Of a stretch of DNA of 64,000 bases, positions 46,865 to 57,186 are shown one piece after another (the first letter of the stretch is position 1; each line of letters opens with the position of its first letter). Under the pieces are notes generated by a model, which saw nothing but the letters and a program-made list of their open reading frames with translations, was not told the DNA's origin and searched no databases. This stretch comes from Mangrovihabitans endophyticus (GTDB lineage Bacteria > Actinomycetota > Actinomycetes > Mycobacteriales > Micromonosporaceae). Location: the NCBI RefSeq assembly GCF_014646155.1, contig NZ_BMMX01000013.1, positions 1 through 64,000 of the forward strand, written 5' to 3'. Made by a program: the position numbers and the translations under genes.

Positions 46865-47890
46865 ATGCAGACACGAATCCTGGGACGCACCGGGCCGGAC
46901 GTCTCCGCTCTTGAGGTCTCCACGCTTGAGGTCTCCGCTCTGGGGCTGGGCGGCATGAGCATGTCCGGCGCCTACGGGGCGGCCGATCGTGGGGAGAGCA
47001 TCGCCACCGTGCACGCCGCGCTGGACGCCGGGGTCACGCTGATCGACACCGCCGACTTCTACGGCATGGGCCACAACGAGCTGCTGATCGCCGAGGCGCT
47101 GCGCGGCCGTGACCGGGACAGCTACCAGCTCAGCGTCAAGTTCGGCCAACTGCGCGGGCCGGGCCCGGTGTTCGGCCCGCAGGACGGCCGGCCCGCGGCG
47201 GTGCGGAACTTCCTGGCCTACTCGCTGACCCGGCTGGGCACCGATCATGTCGACGTCTACCGGCCCGCCCGGCTCGACCCGGCGGTGCCGATCGAGGAGA
47301 CGGTCGGCGCGATCAAGGAGATGGTGGAGGCCGGATATGTCCGGCACATCGGCCTCTCCGAGGTCGACGCCGCGACCATCCGCCGGGCGCACGCCGTGCA
47401 CCCGATCACCGACGTGCAGATCGAGTACTCGCTGCTGTCCCGCGCCGTGGAAGCCGAGGTCCTGCCGACGCTGCGCGAGCTCGGCATCGGCCTGACCGCG
47501 TACGGCGTACTCGGCCGGGGTTTGATCTCCGGGCACTGGTCCGCCGGAGGCACCGGCGAACCGGGCGACTTCCGCGGGATGAGCCCGCGGTTCTCCAGCG
47601 GGAACGTGGAACACAACCTGACCCTGGTGGAGGCGCTGCGGGCGGTGGCCGAGGCGAAGGGATGCACCGTCGCCCAGATGGCCATCGCCTGGGTGGTCGC
47701 GCAGGGCCCGGACATCGTGCCGCTGATCGGCGCGCGCACCCGGGAACGGCTGGCCGAGGCGCTGCCCGCCGCGGGTCTGGCCCTCACCGCGGACGACCTG
47801 GCCGAGATCGAGAAGGCGGTGCCCAGGGGCGCCGCCCGCGGCGACCGTTACCCGACCGCGCTGATGTCCGGCCTCGGCGTCGGCAACTGA
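46865..47890 (+). CDS. Aldo/keto reductase
   Basis: A 341-residue NADPH-dependent reductase with an (alpha/beta)8 barrel. The active-site tetrad is visible: DTADFYG (Asp/Tyr), a Lys in LSVKFG and the His region in DHVDVYRP; the NADP region LIGARTRERL is near the end. It resembles the tas/YakC-like group. The N-terminus carries two extra copies of a five-residue unit made by a 15-base tandem repeat (46901-46945). It is divergently transcribed from the MmyB-type regulator. Confidence 0.92.
   Translation: MQTRILGRTGPDVSALEVSTLEVSALGLGGMSMSGAYGAADRGESIATVHAALDAGVTLIDTADFYGMGHNELLIAEALRGRDRDSYQLSVKFGQLRGPGPVFGPQDGRPAAVRNFLAYSLTRLGTDHVDVYRPARLDPAVPIEETVGAIKEMVEAGYVRHIGLSEVDAATIRRAHAVHPITDVQIEYSLLSRAVEAEVLPTLRELGIGLTAYGVLGRGLISGHWSAGGTGEPGDFRGMSPRFSSGNVEHNLTLVEALRAVAEAKGCTVAQMAIAWVVAQGPDIVPLIGARTRERLAEALPAAGLALTADDLAEIEKAVPRGAARGDRYPTALMSGLGVGN
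46901..46945 (+). repeat. Three 15-bp tandem repeats within aldo/keto reductase gene
   Basis: Three copies of a unit like GTCTCCGCTCTTGAG encode VSALE, VSTLE and VSALG in frame, lengthening the loop after the first strand compared with usual family members. Confidence 0.8.
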
Positions 47891-47943
47891 CACCCGCGGG
47901 CCACGGTGGTTTCCCCGTTGTCCGCGTTGGACATGCTGTACCA

Positions 47944-48438
47944 ATGCATCCATTGGGGTGGCCGCTGTGGTGCCGGTGCCTGATCGCCGGTCTGGCGTAC
48001 GGGGTCGCCCTGTACGCCGTCGGCGTCGGTGGCCGCGCCGCCGAACTGATCCTCGGCTACCCGGTCGTCGGAGTCGTGCTGGGCCTGATGCTGTGGCCGT
48101 ACGCCCGCGCGCACGAACGCAAGCTCTACGGCGACCTCACCGGCGACGAACGAGTGGCGGTGATGCGCGCGGTGCGAGCCCACGATCCGCCCCGAGACGC
48201 CCGCCTGCGGGACGCCGGTGCCCGGCTGGCCCACCACTGGACCAGCCGACAGCGGCAACCGCGTAACCAACTGATCGTGTTCGCGCTTCTGGAGCTGCTG
48301 GCGGTCTTCGCGGCGCTGACCATGACGGCGTGGGGCTGGGCGGCTGTCGTGCTCCTGCCGCCGGTGGCGTGGTACTCGGTGCGCATCGAGCGGCGCCAGC
48401 GGCTGGCCGCGCTGCGGTTCCTGCACGCCATGCCGTGA
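47944..48438 (+). CDS. Small membrane protein of unknown function
   Basis: A 164-residue protein with two hydrophobic segments near the N-terminus (residues about 10-50), a charged cytoplasmic-looking middle (RAHDPPRDARLRDAG) and two further hydrophobic segments near 105-140. I do not recognise a family. The ATG at 47944 lacks a clear ribosome-binding site and sits inside a short palindrome (CCAATG/CATTGG). It is convergent with the polyketide synthase gene, four bases away. Confidence 0.65.
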   Translation: MHPLGWPLWCRCLIAGLAYGVALYAVGVGGRAAELILGYPVVGVVLGLMLWPYARAHERKLYGDLTGDERVAVMRAVRAHDPPRDARLRDAGARLAHHWTSRQRQPRNQLIVFALLELLAVFAALTMTAWGWAAVVLLPPVAWYSVRIERRQRLAALRFLHAMP

Positions 48439-48442
48439 CCGG

Positions 48443-51400
48443 TCACCGGCCGCCGACCACCTCGTCCAGCCACCCGCGCACCACGGCCGCTGTCGCCTCG
48501 ACATGCTCATCGAGCATGCTGAAGTGGTCGCCCGCGACCTCCACCCGCCGGTGCGGTACGGACCGTGTGGTGCGCCAGTCTCCGCGCATCGACGGCACCG
48601 GCCGACCCGCGGCGACCAGCAGGCTGGGGGTGTCGAGCGGGGCGATCCGCCGCCCGTCCATCAGCCGCAGATAAGCACCCACGGCGACCAGCGCGGTCTG
48701 CTCGGCCTCGGCGGTCAGCCGCCCGTGCAGCCGGCGCAGCCCCATGGCGACCAGCGCGGCCTGCCAGTCCTCGGCGTCCTGGCCCAACCCGTTCTCGTAC
48801 GTGTCGAGCAGGACCAGCCCGGCCGGCGGCGACCCGTGGCGTTCCAGCCGATCGGTCACCGCATGTGCCAGCAGGCCCCCGCTGGATCGGCCGAGGAGCA
48901 CCAACGGCCGCCCGGCCGCCGCCGTGCGGGTCGCCTCGGTCAGTCGGTCGATCAACTCGTCCAGCGATGCGGGCAGCTCGTGGCGGTCGGTGAAGCCGGG
49001 CAGCGGAACGGCCGCGACCGGCCCGCCCAGCACCCGGCCGAAGGTCCGGAACTCGGCCGCGCCGGCCGGCCCGAACGACGGCAGCCCGACCAGCACCGGC
49101 CCGTCCCCGTCGGTCAGCCGCACCGGCACCGGTGGTGCCGTGTCCGGTTCCTCGACCGGCACCGCGGACGCGCTGATCAGCAGGTTCAGGGCCATCCGAT
49201 GGTCGCCGGCGGCGCACAGCTCGTGGAACACGTCGGCCAGGGTGTCGACGGCGTGCGTGATCGTCCGCGGTGTGCCGGACATCGGCGCGGCAACGGGCGC
49301 CGCCCCGGCCCCGTCAGGGGACTTTGCGGGCGTGTGCATCTCCGCGGCGATCCACCGGGCCAGCGCCGCCGGGCTTGGCTGGTCGAACACCACGGTCGCG
49401 GGCATCGCCACCCCGGTCGCGGCGACCAGACGGGTGCGCAACTGGATCGCGCTCACCGAGTCCAAACCCTGATCGGTGAACGCCGTACGGACGTCGACCA
49501 GAGCCGGATCAGGCTGCCCGAGTTCCCCGGCGAGTTCGTCCCGGATCAGCGTCTCCAACGCGCCGATCAGCTCCGGGCCGGCGAGCCCCCGCAGGTCGTC
49601 GGCGGGTGCGGGCGCCGGTCGGCTGCGCGGCGCCACGTCCCAGGCGGGCCGGTCCAGCACGAGCGGCGCGAGGACCGGCTCGTCGGTGCCCAGCGCGGCG
49701 TCGAACGCGGCGACCACCTCGGCGGGCGTCATCGATCGCAACCGTGACTCGCGGGCTTGCATGCCACCGGTCACGTCGAGCGGACCCCAGGCCAGCGACA
49801 ACGCCGGCAGGCCGGCGGCACGGCGGCGGCGTGCCAGCTCGTCGAGGTAGGCGTTGCCGGCCGCGTACGGCCCTTGACCGGGGTTGCCGAAAAGACCCGC
49901 GGCCGAGGAGCACAAGACGAAGGCGGACAGGCCGGTGGTCAGCTCATGCAGGTGCCGGGCCGCGTCCACCTTGGGCCGCATGACCGCGTCGGCTCGTGCC
50001 CGGTCGAGCGTGGCGATCGGGCCGTCGTCGAGCACACCGGCGGTGTGCAGCACCGCCGTGACCGGCGGGTCCGCCGCGGCGACGACCTCGGCGAGTGCGG
50101 CCCGGTCACCGACGTCGGCGGCGCGTACGGTCACCCTCGCCCCGGCATCCACCAACTCGTCGCGGAGCCGGACGGCGGCCGCGGCCCGGTCGCCGCGACG
50201 GCTGACCAGCAGCAGATGGCGGACGCCGTGGGCGGAGACCAGGTGCAGGGCGAGCAACCCGGCCAGCGCACCGGAGCCGCCGGTGATCAGCACACTGCCC
50301 GTACCGAAGGCTGCCGCGGGCGCGGCTCCGACATCGGCACGGACCAGGCGGGGTGTTTCGATCCGTCCCTGCCGAACCCGGACTTCGGGTTCGGTGGCGG
50401 CGGCCCGCACCGCGGTCGGCAACGCCCGATCGTCTCCGGCCGCGGTACCCGGCAGCACCAGCGCGACCTGACCCGGATATTCGGCGGCGACCACCCGCAC
50501 CAGCCCGGCCACCGCCGCGGCATCGGTGACCACCGCGACGCGACCCGGCGCGGCGAGCCGCTCCCGCAGCCGTTCCAGCACCGCCCATACCTGGTCGCGG
50601 ACCGTTTCCGGGTCCTCCGCCCGGGGAAACCGGCCGTCCAGCACGGTCGGCGCCGGTCCCGCCCCGGAGGCCGGCAGTGGCACCCACGACCTGCGGTACA
50701 GGGACCGGGGCAGCGCGCGCAAGGTGAGGCCGTCGACCTCCAGCACCGGCCGCCCGTCGGTCGCGGCCAACTGAACCGCGATCCGGTCCGGGCCGAGCGC
50801 AGTGACACGGACCCGGGCGGCGCCGGTGCCCGCGCCGTGGCGGCGAACGCCGGTCCAGGCGAACGGCAGCCGGGTCGCCGACCGTTCCGTGTCCGAGTCG
50901 TCGAGCAGCCGAGCCGGGTGCAAGGCCGCATCGACCAGCGCCGGGTGCAGCTCCGTGCGTCCGGCGGCGGCCGGGAGCTTCACCTCGGCATAGACGGCTC
51001 CGTCGCCGCGCCAGGCCGCGGTCACCCCCTGGAATGCCGGACCATACCCGCTGTCCGTGTAAAAGCCGGCGAGGTTCACCGCAACCGCACCGGGCGGCGG
51101 CCACGCGGTGGCCCACGGCCAGGGCGCCGGTCCGATCTCGGTCGGTCCGATCTCGGCCGGTCCGGTGTCGGTCGGTCCGGTGTCGGTCGGCCCGCAGTGG
51201 CCGGTCGCGTGCAATGCCCACCGGCCGTCATGCCCGGCGTGGACGTCCAGCGTCCGGATGCCGTCCGCGTCCGGTTCGCCGAGAGTCAGATGCAGATCCA
51301 CATGGTCGTCGGTGAGCGGCAGCGGGCGGGTCACGGTCAGCTCGCGCACCGTCGGCGTCCCGGCGTCCCGGCCGATGGTGACCGCCAGGTCCAGGAACAC

Positions 51401-54400
51401 CGTCCCAGGAATGAGCACGTCGCCACCGATGGCATGATCCGCCAGCCACGGCTGCTCGGCACGGGAGAGCCGGCCGGTCGCCAGGAACCGTTCGGTGCCC
51501 GGCTCGGCCAGCGGCGTCACGAGGGGACCGAACGCCCGTCGCGCGGGTCGTGAGGCGGCGAGCCAGAAACGCTGCCGGGTGAACGGGTAGGTCGGCAGCG
51601 CGGCGGACGCTCGCGGACGGGCGTCGCCGAGCAGCGCGGCGCGGTCCACCGCGACCCCGTGCGCCCACAGCACGGCCGCCGTGTCCCGGGACACCGCGTG
51701 CGTTCCCGCCGGCACCAGCGTGGCCAGCGACGCATCCGGACCCATCTCCACCACGAGACCGGGTAGCGCGCGGACGGCGTCGCCGAACCGCACCGGCTCG
51801 CGGATCTGCCGGACCCAATAGGCGGCCGAACGCAGATCGTCGTCCGCGGCCGGCCGGCCGGTGACGGTGGAGACGACGGGAACGGTCGGCGGACGGTACG
51901 TCACCGTGGCAGCCACCGCGGCGAAGTCGGCGAGCATCGGTTCCATCCGGGCGGAATGAAACGCGTGACTCACCCGCAAGGTGGTCGTGTGGTGGCCGCG
52001 TGCGCGCAGCATCGCGGCCAGTTCCTCGACCGCGGGCGCATCCCCGGAGAGCACGAGCGAGCGCGGACCGTTGACGGCGGCGAGGTCCACGCCACGGCCC
52101 AGCAGGGACCGCACGTCGGCCTCGGCGGCGTCGACGCTGATCATCCGCCCACCCGGCGGCAACGCGCCCATCAGCCGGGCTCGGGCGGCGACCAGCTTCG
52201 CCGCGTCCGCCAGCGACAGGATGCCCGCCACGTGAGCGGCGGCCAGCTCGCCGACCGAATGCCCGGCGACCACGTCGGGTCGCACGCCCCAGGACTGCAG
52301 CAGCCGGTGCGCCGCTACACCGAACGCGAACAGTGCGGGCTGGGCGTACTCGGTGCGTTCCGGATCGCCGGCGCGCGGCGGCGGCTCGCCGACGGCGGCC
52401 AGCGCCTCGTCGTACGCCTCCCGGAACGCCGGGAACGGCAGCAGGTCCCGCATCCCGGGCCGGTGCGCGCCCTGGCCGGGGAAAAGGCAGGCGACCGGTG
52501 GTGTCGGTCCCGCACCGCCGAGGACCACCCCGGCGTGCGGGCGGCCCGACTCCAGCGCCGACAACGCGGCGGCGCGGTCGGCCCCGGACAGCACCACCGC
52601 GCGATGGCGCAGAGCCGCCCGGCCGGTGCCCAGGGCGACGGTGTCCACCGGGCGTTCGTGGTCCCGCAACCGGCCGGCCAGCCGGCGCAGGGCGGACTCG
52701 TCGGCGCCCGAGAACAGCAGCGGCAGCCCGTCTTCCCCGACCTCGTCCGGCCGTGCCGCGACGGGTGGCGGCGGTGCCTCCTCGACGATGACGTGGGCAT
52801 TGGTGCCGGAGATGCCGAACGCGGAGACGCCGGCTCGGGCCGGGCGATCGAGATCCGGCCAGGGCCGTGCCTCGGCCAGCGGCGCGACATCCCCGGCGGT
52901 CCAGTCGACATGGGCGTTCGGGCGTGCCAGGTGCAACGTCCGGGGGAGCCGGCGGAGACGCATCGCCTGCACCATCTTGATCAAGCCGGCGACGCCCGCC
53001 GCCGCCTGCGTGTGACCGATGTTCGACTTGATCGAGCCCAGCCACAGCGGGCGCCCGGCCGGCCGATCCCGCCCGTACGTCGCCAGCAGGGCCTGCGCCT
53101 CGATCGGGTCGCCGAGAAGGGTTCCGGTGCCGTGCGCCTCGACCGCGTCGACGTCGGCCGGGCCCAGCCCGGCGTCGGTCAGCGCGGCACGGATCACGCG
53201 CTGTTGGGCCGGGCCGTGCGGGGCGGCGAGCCCGTTCGAAGCGCCGTCCGAGCCGATTGCCGAGCCGCGCAGCAGACCCAGCACCGGATGATCGTGCCGA
53301 CGGGCGTCGGACAGGCGCTCCAGAAGCAGAAGCCCGGCGCCCTCGCCCCAACTGGTGCCGTCGGCATCGGCGGAGAACGCCTTGATCCGGCCGTCCGGGG
53401 CCAGCCCGCGCAGCCGGCTGAAGGCGACGAACGGGGTGGGGGTGGACATCACGGTCGCCCCGCCGGCGATCGCCAGCGAACACTCACCGGACCGCAGCGC
53501 CCGCACCGCCCAATGCGCCGCCACCAGCGAGGACGAGCAGGCGGTGTCGACCGTGACGGCCGGGCCGGTCAGGCCGAACACGTACGCGATCCGACCGGAG
53601 GCCACGCTGCCCGCCGAGCCGATGCCCAGGTGACCCTCCAATTCGGCCGGTGGTTCCGGGGCGTGGCTCGCGTAGTTCTGGTACATCAGCCCCACGTACG
53701 TCCCGGTGTCACTGCCGCGCACGGTCGCCGGATCGATGCCGGCGCGCTCCCACAGCTCCCACGCCGTCTCCAGAAGCACCCGCTGCTGCGGATCCATGGC
53801 CGCGGCCTCGGCCGGACCGATGCCGAACGGGGCCGGGTCGAAGTCGGTCGCGGTGTCCAGGAAGCCACCCTCCCGGACGTACGTGTGCCCGGCCCGGTCC
53901 GGGTCGGGGTCGAACAGGTCCGGGTCCCATCCGCGGTCGTCCGGGAACGGCCCGATCGCATCCGCCTCCCGATCGACAAACGACCACAGGTCCTCGGGCG
54001 AGCCGACACCGCCGGGATAGCGGCAGGACATGGCGACGATCGCGATCGGGTCGTCGTCGGTGTCGGGGCCGGCGGACCCGAGCAGATCACGGATCACCTT
54101 GCCGGACGCGGTGCGCGGCAGTCGGTCGACGAACCGGATCTCGTCCGGCGCGTGCGCGGCGGACATCCGACGTCGCACGGCGGTCAGCAGCGCCGCCGGA
54201 TCGGTCCCGGCGACGGCGGGCACCACGTAGCCCACGGCGATCTGACCCAGACGGTGGTGCGGGCGTCCGGCGACCGCCACGTCGGCCACCTCGGGCAGGC
54301 GAAGCATCTCCGCCTCGATGTCGGCCGGATGCAGGTTGGCGCCGCCACGGATGATCAAGTCTCGGGCTCGTCCGGTGAGCGTCAACCCGCCGTCCTCGGC

Positions 54401-55513
54401 CAGCCGTCCCAGGTCGCCGGTGTGGTACCAGCCGTCGGCCAGCACCTCGGCCGTCGCCTCCGGATCGTCGAGGTAACCGCGCATCACGTGCGGGCCGCGG
54501 ACCCAGACCTCGCCCTCGGCGCCGACCGCCACCGGCGCGCCCGACCGCGGATCGGCGATCCGTACCTCGCGGACCACATGGCCCACCGAGCCTGCCGTGG
54601 CCGGTGGCCCCGCCAGCGAGTCCATCGCGATCGTCCCGCACGTCTCCGTGCTGCCGTAGCTGTTCACCAGGGGTGCCCCGAGCTTCTCGCGGACCGCCGC
54701 CCGCAGCTCCGGCGAGCACGGCGCGCCTCCGGTCACGCAGACCCGCAGATCCGGCAGGTCCAGCCGGCCTTCGCCGATCAGGGTCAGCAGCCGGTGGTAC
54801 GTGGTGGGCACGCCGGTCAGCAGGGTCGGCGAACCGGCACGCAGGGCGGCAAGGAGGTCGCCGTCCGACGGGTGGTCCAGGAGAATCGCCGTGGCGCCGA
54901 GCATCGGCACGGCGAGAGCGCAGCGGCTGTGCCCCAGCGCATGGAACAACGGGAGTGGCCAGAGCAGACGATCAGCCGGACCGACGCCCAGGTGTTCGAT
55001 CAGCCCACGGCGCACCGTTTCCAGCCACGGGCGCTGGCAGGAGACCACGCCCTTGGGTCGGCCGGTGCTGCCCGACGTGAAATGAATCCACGCATCCTCG
55101 GTCGCACCCAAGTCGTCGCGGGGTGGCGCGCTCGCGGCGGCGAGGACCTCGGGCACGGTCATCGCCGGGACGTCGCCCCGCGCCGCGGCGCGGGCGGTCA
55201 CCACCAGCCGTGGCCGGCACGCTTCGACAAGCCGGTTCAGCTCGGCGGTGGCCGATCGCGGATCGACCGGCACACCCACCCCCGCGGCGCGGACCGTGCC
55301 GAGCAGCGCCACCACCGCATCGATGCCGGTCGGCAGGCTGATCAGCACCCGTTCTCCCCGCCGGTGCCCGGCCCCGATGAGCCCTCCGGCGAACCGCGCG
55401 GTCCGCTCGGCCAGGCCGGCGAAGGTGAGCACCCGATCGCCCTGCACCAGGGCGGGCTGGTCGGGCCGTTCGGTGGCCTGATGGCGCAGAAAGTCCACAA
55501 CGGATTCGGGCAC
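48443..55513 (-). CDS. Stand-alone type I polyketide synthase: AMP-ligase, KS, AT, DH, KR, ACP, TE
   Basis: A 2356-residue multienzyme. An acyl/aryl-AMP ligase fills about residues 1-475 ([12 protein letters not shown]). KS spans about 484-905 with the TACSSS cysteine, EAHGTGT and NIGHT histidines. AT is about 1005-1300 with GHSVGE and HAFH, the malonyl-selecting motif. DH at about 1330-1600 keeps HxxxGxxxxP and DAALH. KR has an NADP motif near 1743 and LDD near 1828, the B-type mark. ACP has LDSVS near 2018, and TE has GRSSGG near 2208. No carrier domain separates ligase and KS. KS-AT-DH-KR-ACP is the order of iterative 6-methylsalicylate-type synthases. GTG at 55513 follows GGGGAG. Confidence 0.93.
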   Translation of the reverse strand: MPESVVDFLRHQATERPDQPALVQGDRVLTFAGLAERTARFAGGLIGAGHRRGERVLISLPTGIDAVVALLGTVRAAGVGVPVDPRSATAELNRLVEACRPRLVVTARAAARGDVPAMTVPEVLAAASAPPRDDLGATEDAWIHFTSGSTGRPKGVVSCQRPWLETVRRGLIEHLGVGPADRLLWPLPLFHALGHSRCALAVPMLGATAILLDHPSDGDLLAALRAGSPTLLTGVPTTYHRLLTLIGEGRLDLPDLRVCVTGGAPCSPELRAAVREKLGAPLVNSYGSTETCGTIAMDSLAGPPATAGSVGHVVREVRIADPRSGAPVAVGAEGEVWVRGPHVMRGYLDDPEATAEVLADGWYHTGDLGRLAEDGGLTLTGRARDLIIRGGANLHPADIEAEMLRLPEVADVAVAGRPHHRLGQIAVGYVVPAVAGTDPAALLTAVRRRMSAAHAPDEIRFVDRLPRTASGKVIRDLLGSAGPDTDDDPIAIVAMSCRYPGGVGSPEDLWSFVDREADAIGPFPDDRGWDPDLFDPDPDRAGHTYVREGGFLDTATDFDPAPFGIGPAEAAAMDPQQRVLLETAWELWERAGIDPATVRGSDTGTYVGLMYQNYASHAPEPPAELEGHLGIGSAGSVASGRIAYVFGLTGPAVTVDTACSSSLVAAHWAVRALRSGECSLAIAGGATVMSTPTPFVAFSRLRGLAPDGRIKAFSADADGTSWGEGAGLLLLERLSDARRHDHPVLGLLRGSAIGSDGASNGLAAPHGPAQQRVIRAALTDAGLGPADVDAVEAHGTGTLLGDPIEAQALLATYGRDRPAGRPLWLGSIKSNIGHTQAAAGVAGLIKMVQAMRLRRLPRTLHLARPNAHVDWTAGDVAPLAEARPWPDLDRPARAGVSAFGISGTNAHVIVEEAPPPPVAARPDEVGEDGLPLLFSGADESALRRLAGRLRDHERPVDTVALGTGRAALRHRAVVLSGADRAAALSALESGRPHAGVVLGGAGPTPPVACLFPGQGAHRPGMRDLLPFPAFREAYDEALAAVGEPPPRAGDPERTEYAQPALFAFGVAAHRLLQSWGVRPDVVAGHSVGELAAAHVAGILSLADAAKLVAARARLMGALPPGGRMISVDAAEADVRSLLGRGVDLAAVNGPRSLVLSGDAPAVEELAAMLRARGHHTTTLRVSHAFHSARMEPMLADFAAVAATVTYRPPTVPVVSTVTGRPAADDDLRSAAYWVRQIREPVRFGDAVRALPGLVVEMGPDASLATLVPAGTHAVSRDTAAVLWAHGVAVDRAALLGDARPRASAALPTYPFTRQRFWLAASRPARRAFGPLVTPLAEPGTERFLATGRLSRAEQPWLADHAIGGDVLIPGTVFLDLAVTIGRDAGTPTVRELTVTRPLPLTDDHVDLHLTLGEPDADGIRTLDVHAGHDGRWALHATGHCGPTDTGPTDTGPAEIGPTEIGPAPWPWATAWPPPGAVAVNLAGFYTDSGYGPAFQGVTAAWRGDGAVYAEVKLPAAAGRTELHPALVDAALHPARLLDDSDTERSATRLPFAWTGVRRHGAGTGAARVRVTALGPDRIAVQLAATDGRPVLEVDGLTLRALPRSLYRRSWVPLPASGAGPAPTVLDGRFPRAEDPETVRDQVWAVLERLRERLAAPGRVAVVTDAAAVAGLVRVVAAEYPGQVALVLPGTAAGDDRALPTAVRAAATEPEVRVRQGRIETPRLVRADVGAAPAAAFGTGSVLITGGSGALAGLLALHLVSAHGVRHLLLVSRRGDRAAAAVRLRDELVDAGARVTVRAADVGDRAALAEVVAAADPPVTAVLHTAGVLDDGPIATLDRARADAVMRPKVDAARHLHELTTGLSAFVLCSSAAGLFGNPGQGPYAAGNAYLDELARRRRAAGLPALSLAWGPLDVTGGMQARESRLRSMTPAEVVAAFDAALGTDEPVLAPLVLDRPAWDVAPRSRPAPAPADDLRGLAGPELIGALETLIRDELAGELGQPDPALVDVRTAFTDQGLDSVSAIQLRTRLVAATGVAMPATVVFDQPSPAALARWIAAEMHTPAKSPDGAGAAPVAAPMSGTPRTITHAVDTLADVFHELCAAGDHRMALNLLISASAVPVEEPDTAPPVPVRLTDGDGPVLVGLPSFGPAGAAEFRTFGRVLGGPVAAVPLPGFTDRHELPASLDELIDRLTEATRTAAAGRPLVLLGRSSGGLLAHAVTDRLERHGSPPAGLVLLDTYENGLGQDAEDWQAALVAMGLRRLHGRLTAEAEQTALVAVGAYLRLMDGRRIAPLDTPSLLVAAGRPVPSMRGDWRTTRSVPHRRVEVAGDHFSMLDEHVEATAAVVRGWLDEVVGGR
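51129..51188. repeat. Four 15-bp tandem repeats in the PKS gene
   Basis: Copies of GGTCCGATCTCGGTC-type units lie within the dehydratase region, encoding the [10 protein letters not shown] repeats in frame. They fall in a loop between the two catalytic halves. Confidence 0.8.
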
Positions 55514-55563
55514 GGCATCTCCCCATCGATGCGCGGTGTCGGTCAATCTCGCGGGGACGAGCC

Positions 55564-55589
55564 GGCCCGTGCCGCGCGCGGCACGGGCC
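55564..55589. terminator. Perfect 26-bp palindrome upstream of PKS gene
   Basis: GGCCCGTGCCGCG and CGCGGCACGGGCC abut perfectly. It lies 50-75 bases before the PKS start and about 135 bases after the mycosin-like gene on the same strand, so it may end the secretion operon or bind a regulator of the PKS gene. Confidence 0.5.
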
Positions 55590-55724
55590 GGGTGCCCACG
55601 AAGGAGAAGAGCCGACGAGTCCGGGCAGTGATACCGACGCTGCGGTCGGTGGCCGCCGGATACGACAACGTCGACGCCGCAGCGGCCGAACGCATGCGGA
55701 ACACCCGATGACACTCGTCACCGT

Positions 55725-57173
55725 TCACCAGCCGCTGATCTCCTCCGTCACCTCGTCTGCTTCGTCCCGGGTGGCCCGGATACCGGGGTTCGCGGGAACA
55801 CCGGGGTTCGCTGGCCGGTCCCAGAACGGGTCGTCGTCTCCGGCCATCCCCGCGCGGGCCGCGCGGGCCTGCCTCCTCGCCCGGCGATGGCTCACGAGCC
55901 GAGCCGCGGATTGGGTCACCGGTTGACGCAGGAAGACAACGAGCAGCAGCAGGACCATCGCCGCGGCTGCCCAGAGCAGCACCCGGCTCAGGGTTCCGAG
56001 CCCGTTCGACGGCGTGGCGGATGACGCATTGGCACCGACACCCGCCGGCAGCGGCGTGGTGACCGCGGCGACCGGGTTGACCACCTCCCGCGCGGTAGTG
56101 GCGAGGACCTGCCGGGCCGCCTCGGCGGCATGCAGTTCGGGGTGGGCGGCGCGGACCAGAGCGGCCGTGCCCGCCACGAACGCAGCGGCGTACTCGGCGC
56201 CGCTGCCGGTGCCTCCGACGGTGGCTATGCCGACGCCCGGCGCCAGCACATCCACCGCGTCGCTCGGATAATCGTCCGCGGCTCGGCCGTTCTCCGCGAC
56301 CTCGCCCACACGGAGCAGGCCGTCCCCGGGCGCTGCTCCGGCCGATGCCGGCAGCACCACCACCACGTCGCGGGAAACCGCGTCGTTGACGGCGGCGCGC
56401 ATCTCGGAGTCCGTGGGGTCGGCGCCGAGCAGGATGACGCTTGCGCCCGCCGCGACCGCGACGTCGACGCCGGTGGCCGCGAGGTTATCCGGAGACTCGT
56501 CGTCGGAACCCACCTTGACGGGCACGATCCGGGACCCCGGCGCCACGCCGAAAGTCTTTCCCCCGGCGCCGTCGTCGCCGGCGATGATGCCGGCCAGAGC
56601 GGTTCCGGGCCCGGCGCAACCGGTGTCGCCGCGGCCGGTGCCACTCGCGACGTCCACGCCGGCCATGACACGGCCCGCGAGGCCCGGCGCCGTACCGTCC
56701 ACACCGGATCCGACGACCGCGACCTTGACCCCCGAGCCGTCGGTCACGGACCAGGCGCGGCTCGGCCCTAGCAGGTCCTGGCCCCAGGACGCCGCCGCCG
56801 GCACCTCCGCGTCCCGCGCGCAGTCCGACGACACCTCTCCGGCGGCCGGCAGCGGGCCGTCATGCAGGGCGTTGCCGACCGCGTCCCATGGCAGCACCAG
56901 ATGCCATCCCTCGTGCAGACGGCCCGGATCGGCGAGACGACCGCCGTCCGGCTGTACCCGCCCGGAGTTGAGGTCGAGGATCTCGCCGGCCCGGTCCGCG
57001 TCGCCCAGGAACCGGGCGGCGACCTCCCAGAGGTTCTCCGGCGCGCCCTGATAGGCCGGGGCCACGGTGTAGTAAAGCTGCTCCGCGTTCGGCGCGGCCT
57101 GTGCCGCGGTTGCCGTGACTCCGGTCGCGGCGGTTGCCATCAGGACCGCGACCGCCATGTGCCGCTTCTTCAT
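55725..57173 (-). CDS. Mycosin-like S8 serine protease homologue, catalytically dead
   Basis: A 482-residue protein with a signal peptide, a LysM-like segment (about 30-100), a subtilisin-like domain (about 125-365) and a C-terminal membrane helix (about 415-440), the layout of mycosins of type VII secretion. The triad is lost: the usual DTG/DSG aspartate is Gly in VAVVGSGVDG, the HGT histidine is Pro in AGPGTALAG, and the GTS serine is Glu in GAEYAAAFVAG; the oxyanion Asn is also missing. It is the distal gene of the EccC operon. It may act as a structural stabiliser rather than a protease. Confidence 0.86.
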   Translation of the reverse strand: MKKRHMAVAVLMATAATGVTATAAQAAPNAEQLYYTVAPAYQGAPENLWEVAARFLGDADRAGEILDLNSGRVQPDGGRLADPGRLHEGWHLVLPWDAVGNALHDGPLPAAGEVSSDCARDAEVPAAASWGQDLLGPSRAWSVTDGSGVKVAVVGSGVDGTAPGLAGRVMAGVDVASGTGRGDTGCAGPGTALAGIIAGDDGAGGKTFGVAPGSRIVPVKVGSDDESPDNLAATGVDVAVAAGASVILLGADPTDSEMRAAVNDAVSRDVVVVLPASAGAAPGDGLLRVGEVAENGRAADDYPSDAVDVLAPGVGIATVGGTGSGAEYAAAFVAGTAALVRAAHPELHAAEAARQVLATTAREVVNPVAAVTTPLPAGVGANASSATPSNGLGTLSRVLLWAAAAMVLLLLVVFLRQPVTQSAARLVSHRRARRQARAARAGMAGDDDPFWDRPANPGVPANPGIRATRDEADEVTEEISGW

Positions 57174-57186
57174 TCCGGCACCCCCA

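Noticed and set aside
51956..55711. A 1251-codon open frame on the plus strand
   Set aside because: It is fully antisense to the PKS gene, has Arg/Pro/Gly-biased composition typical of high-GC shadow frames, and shows no domain.
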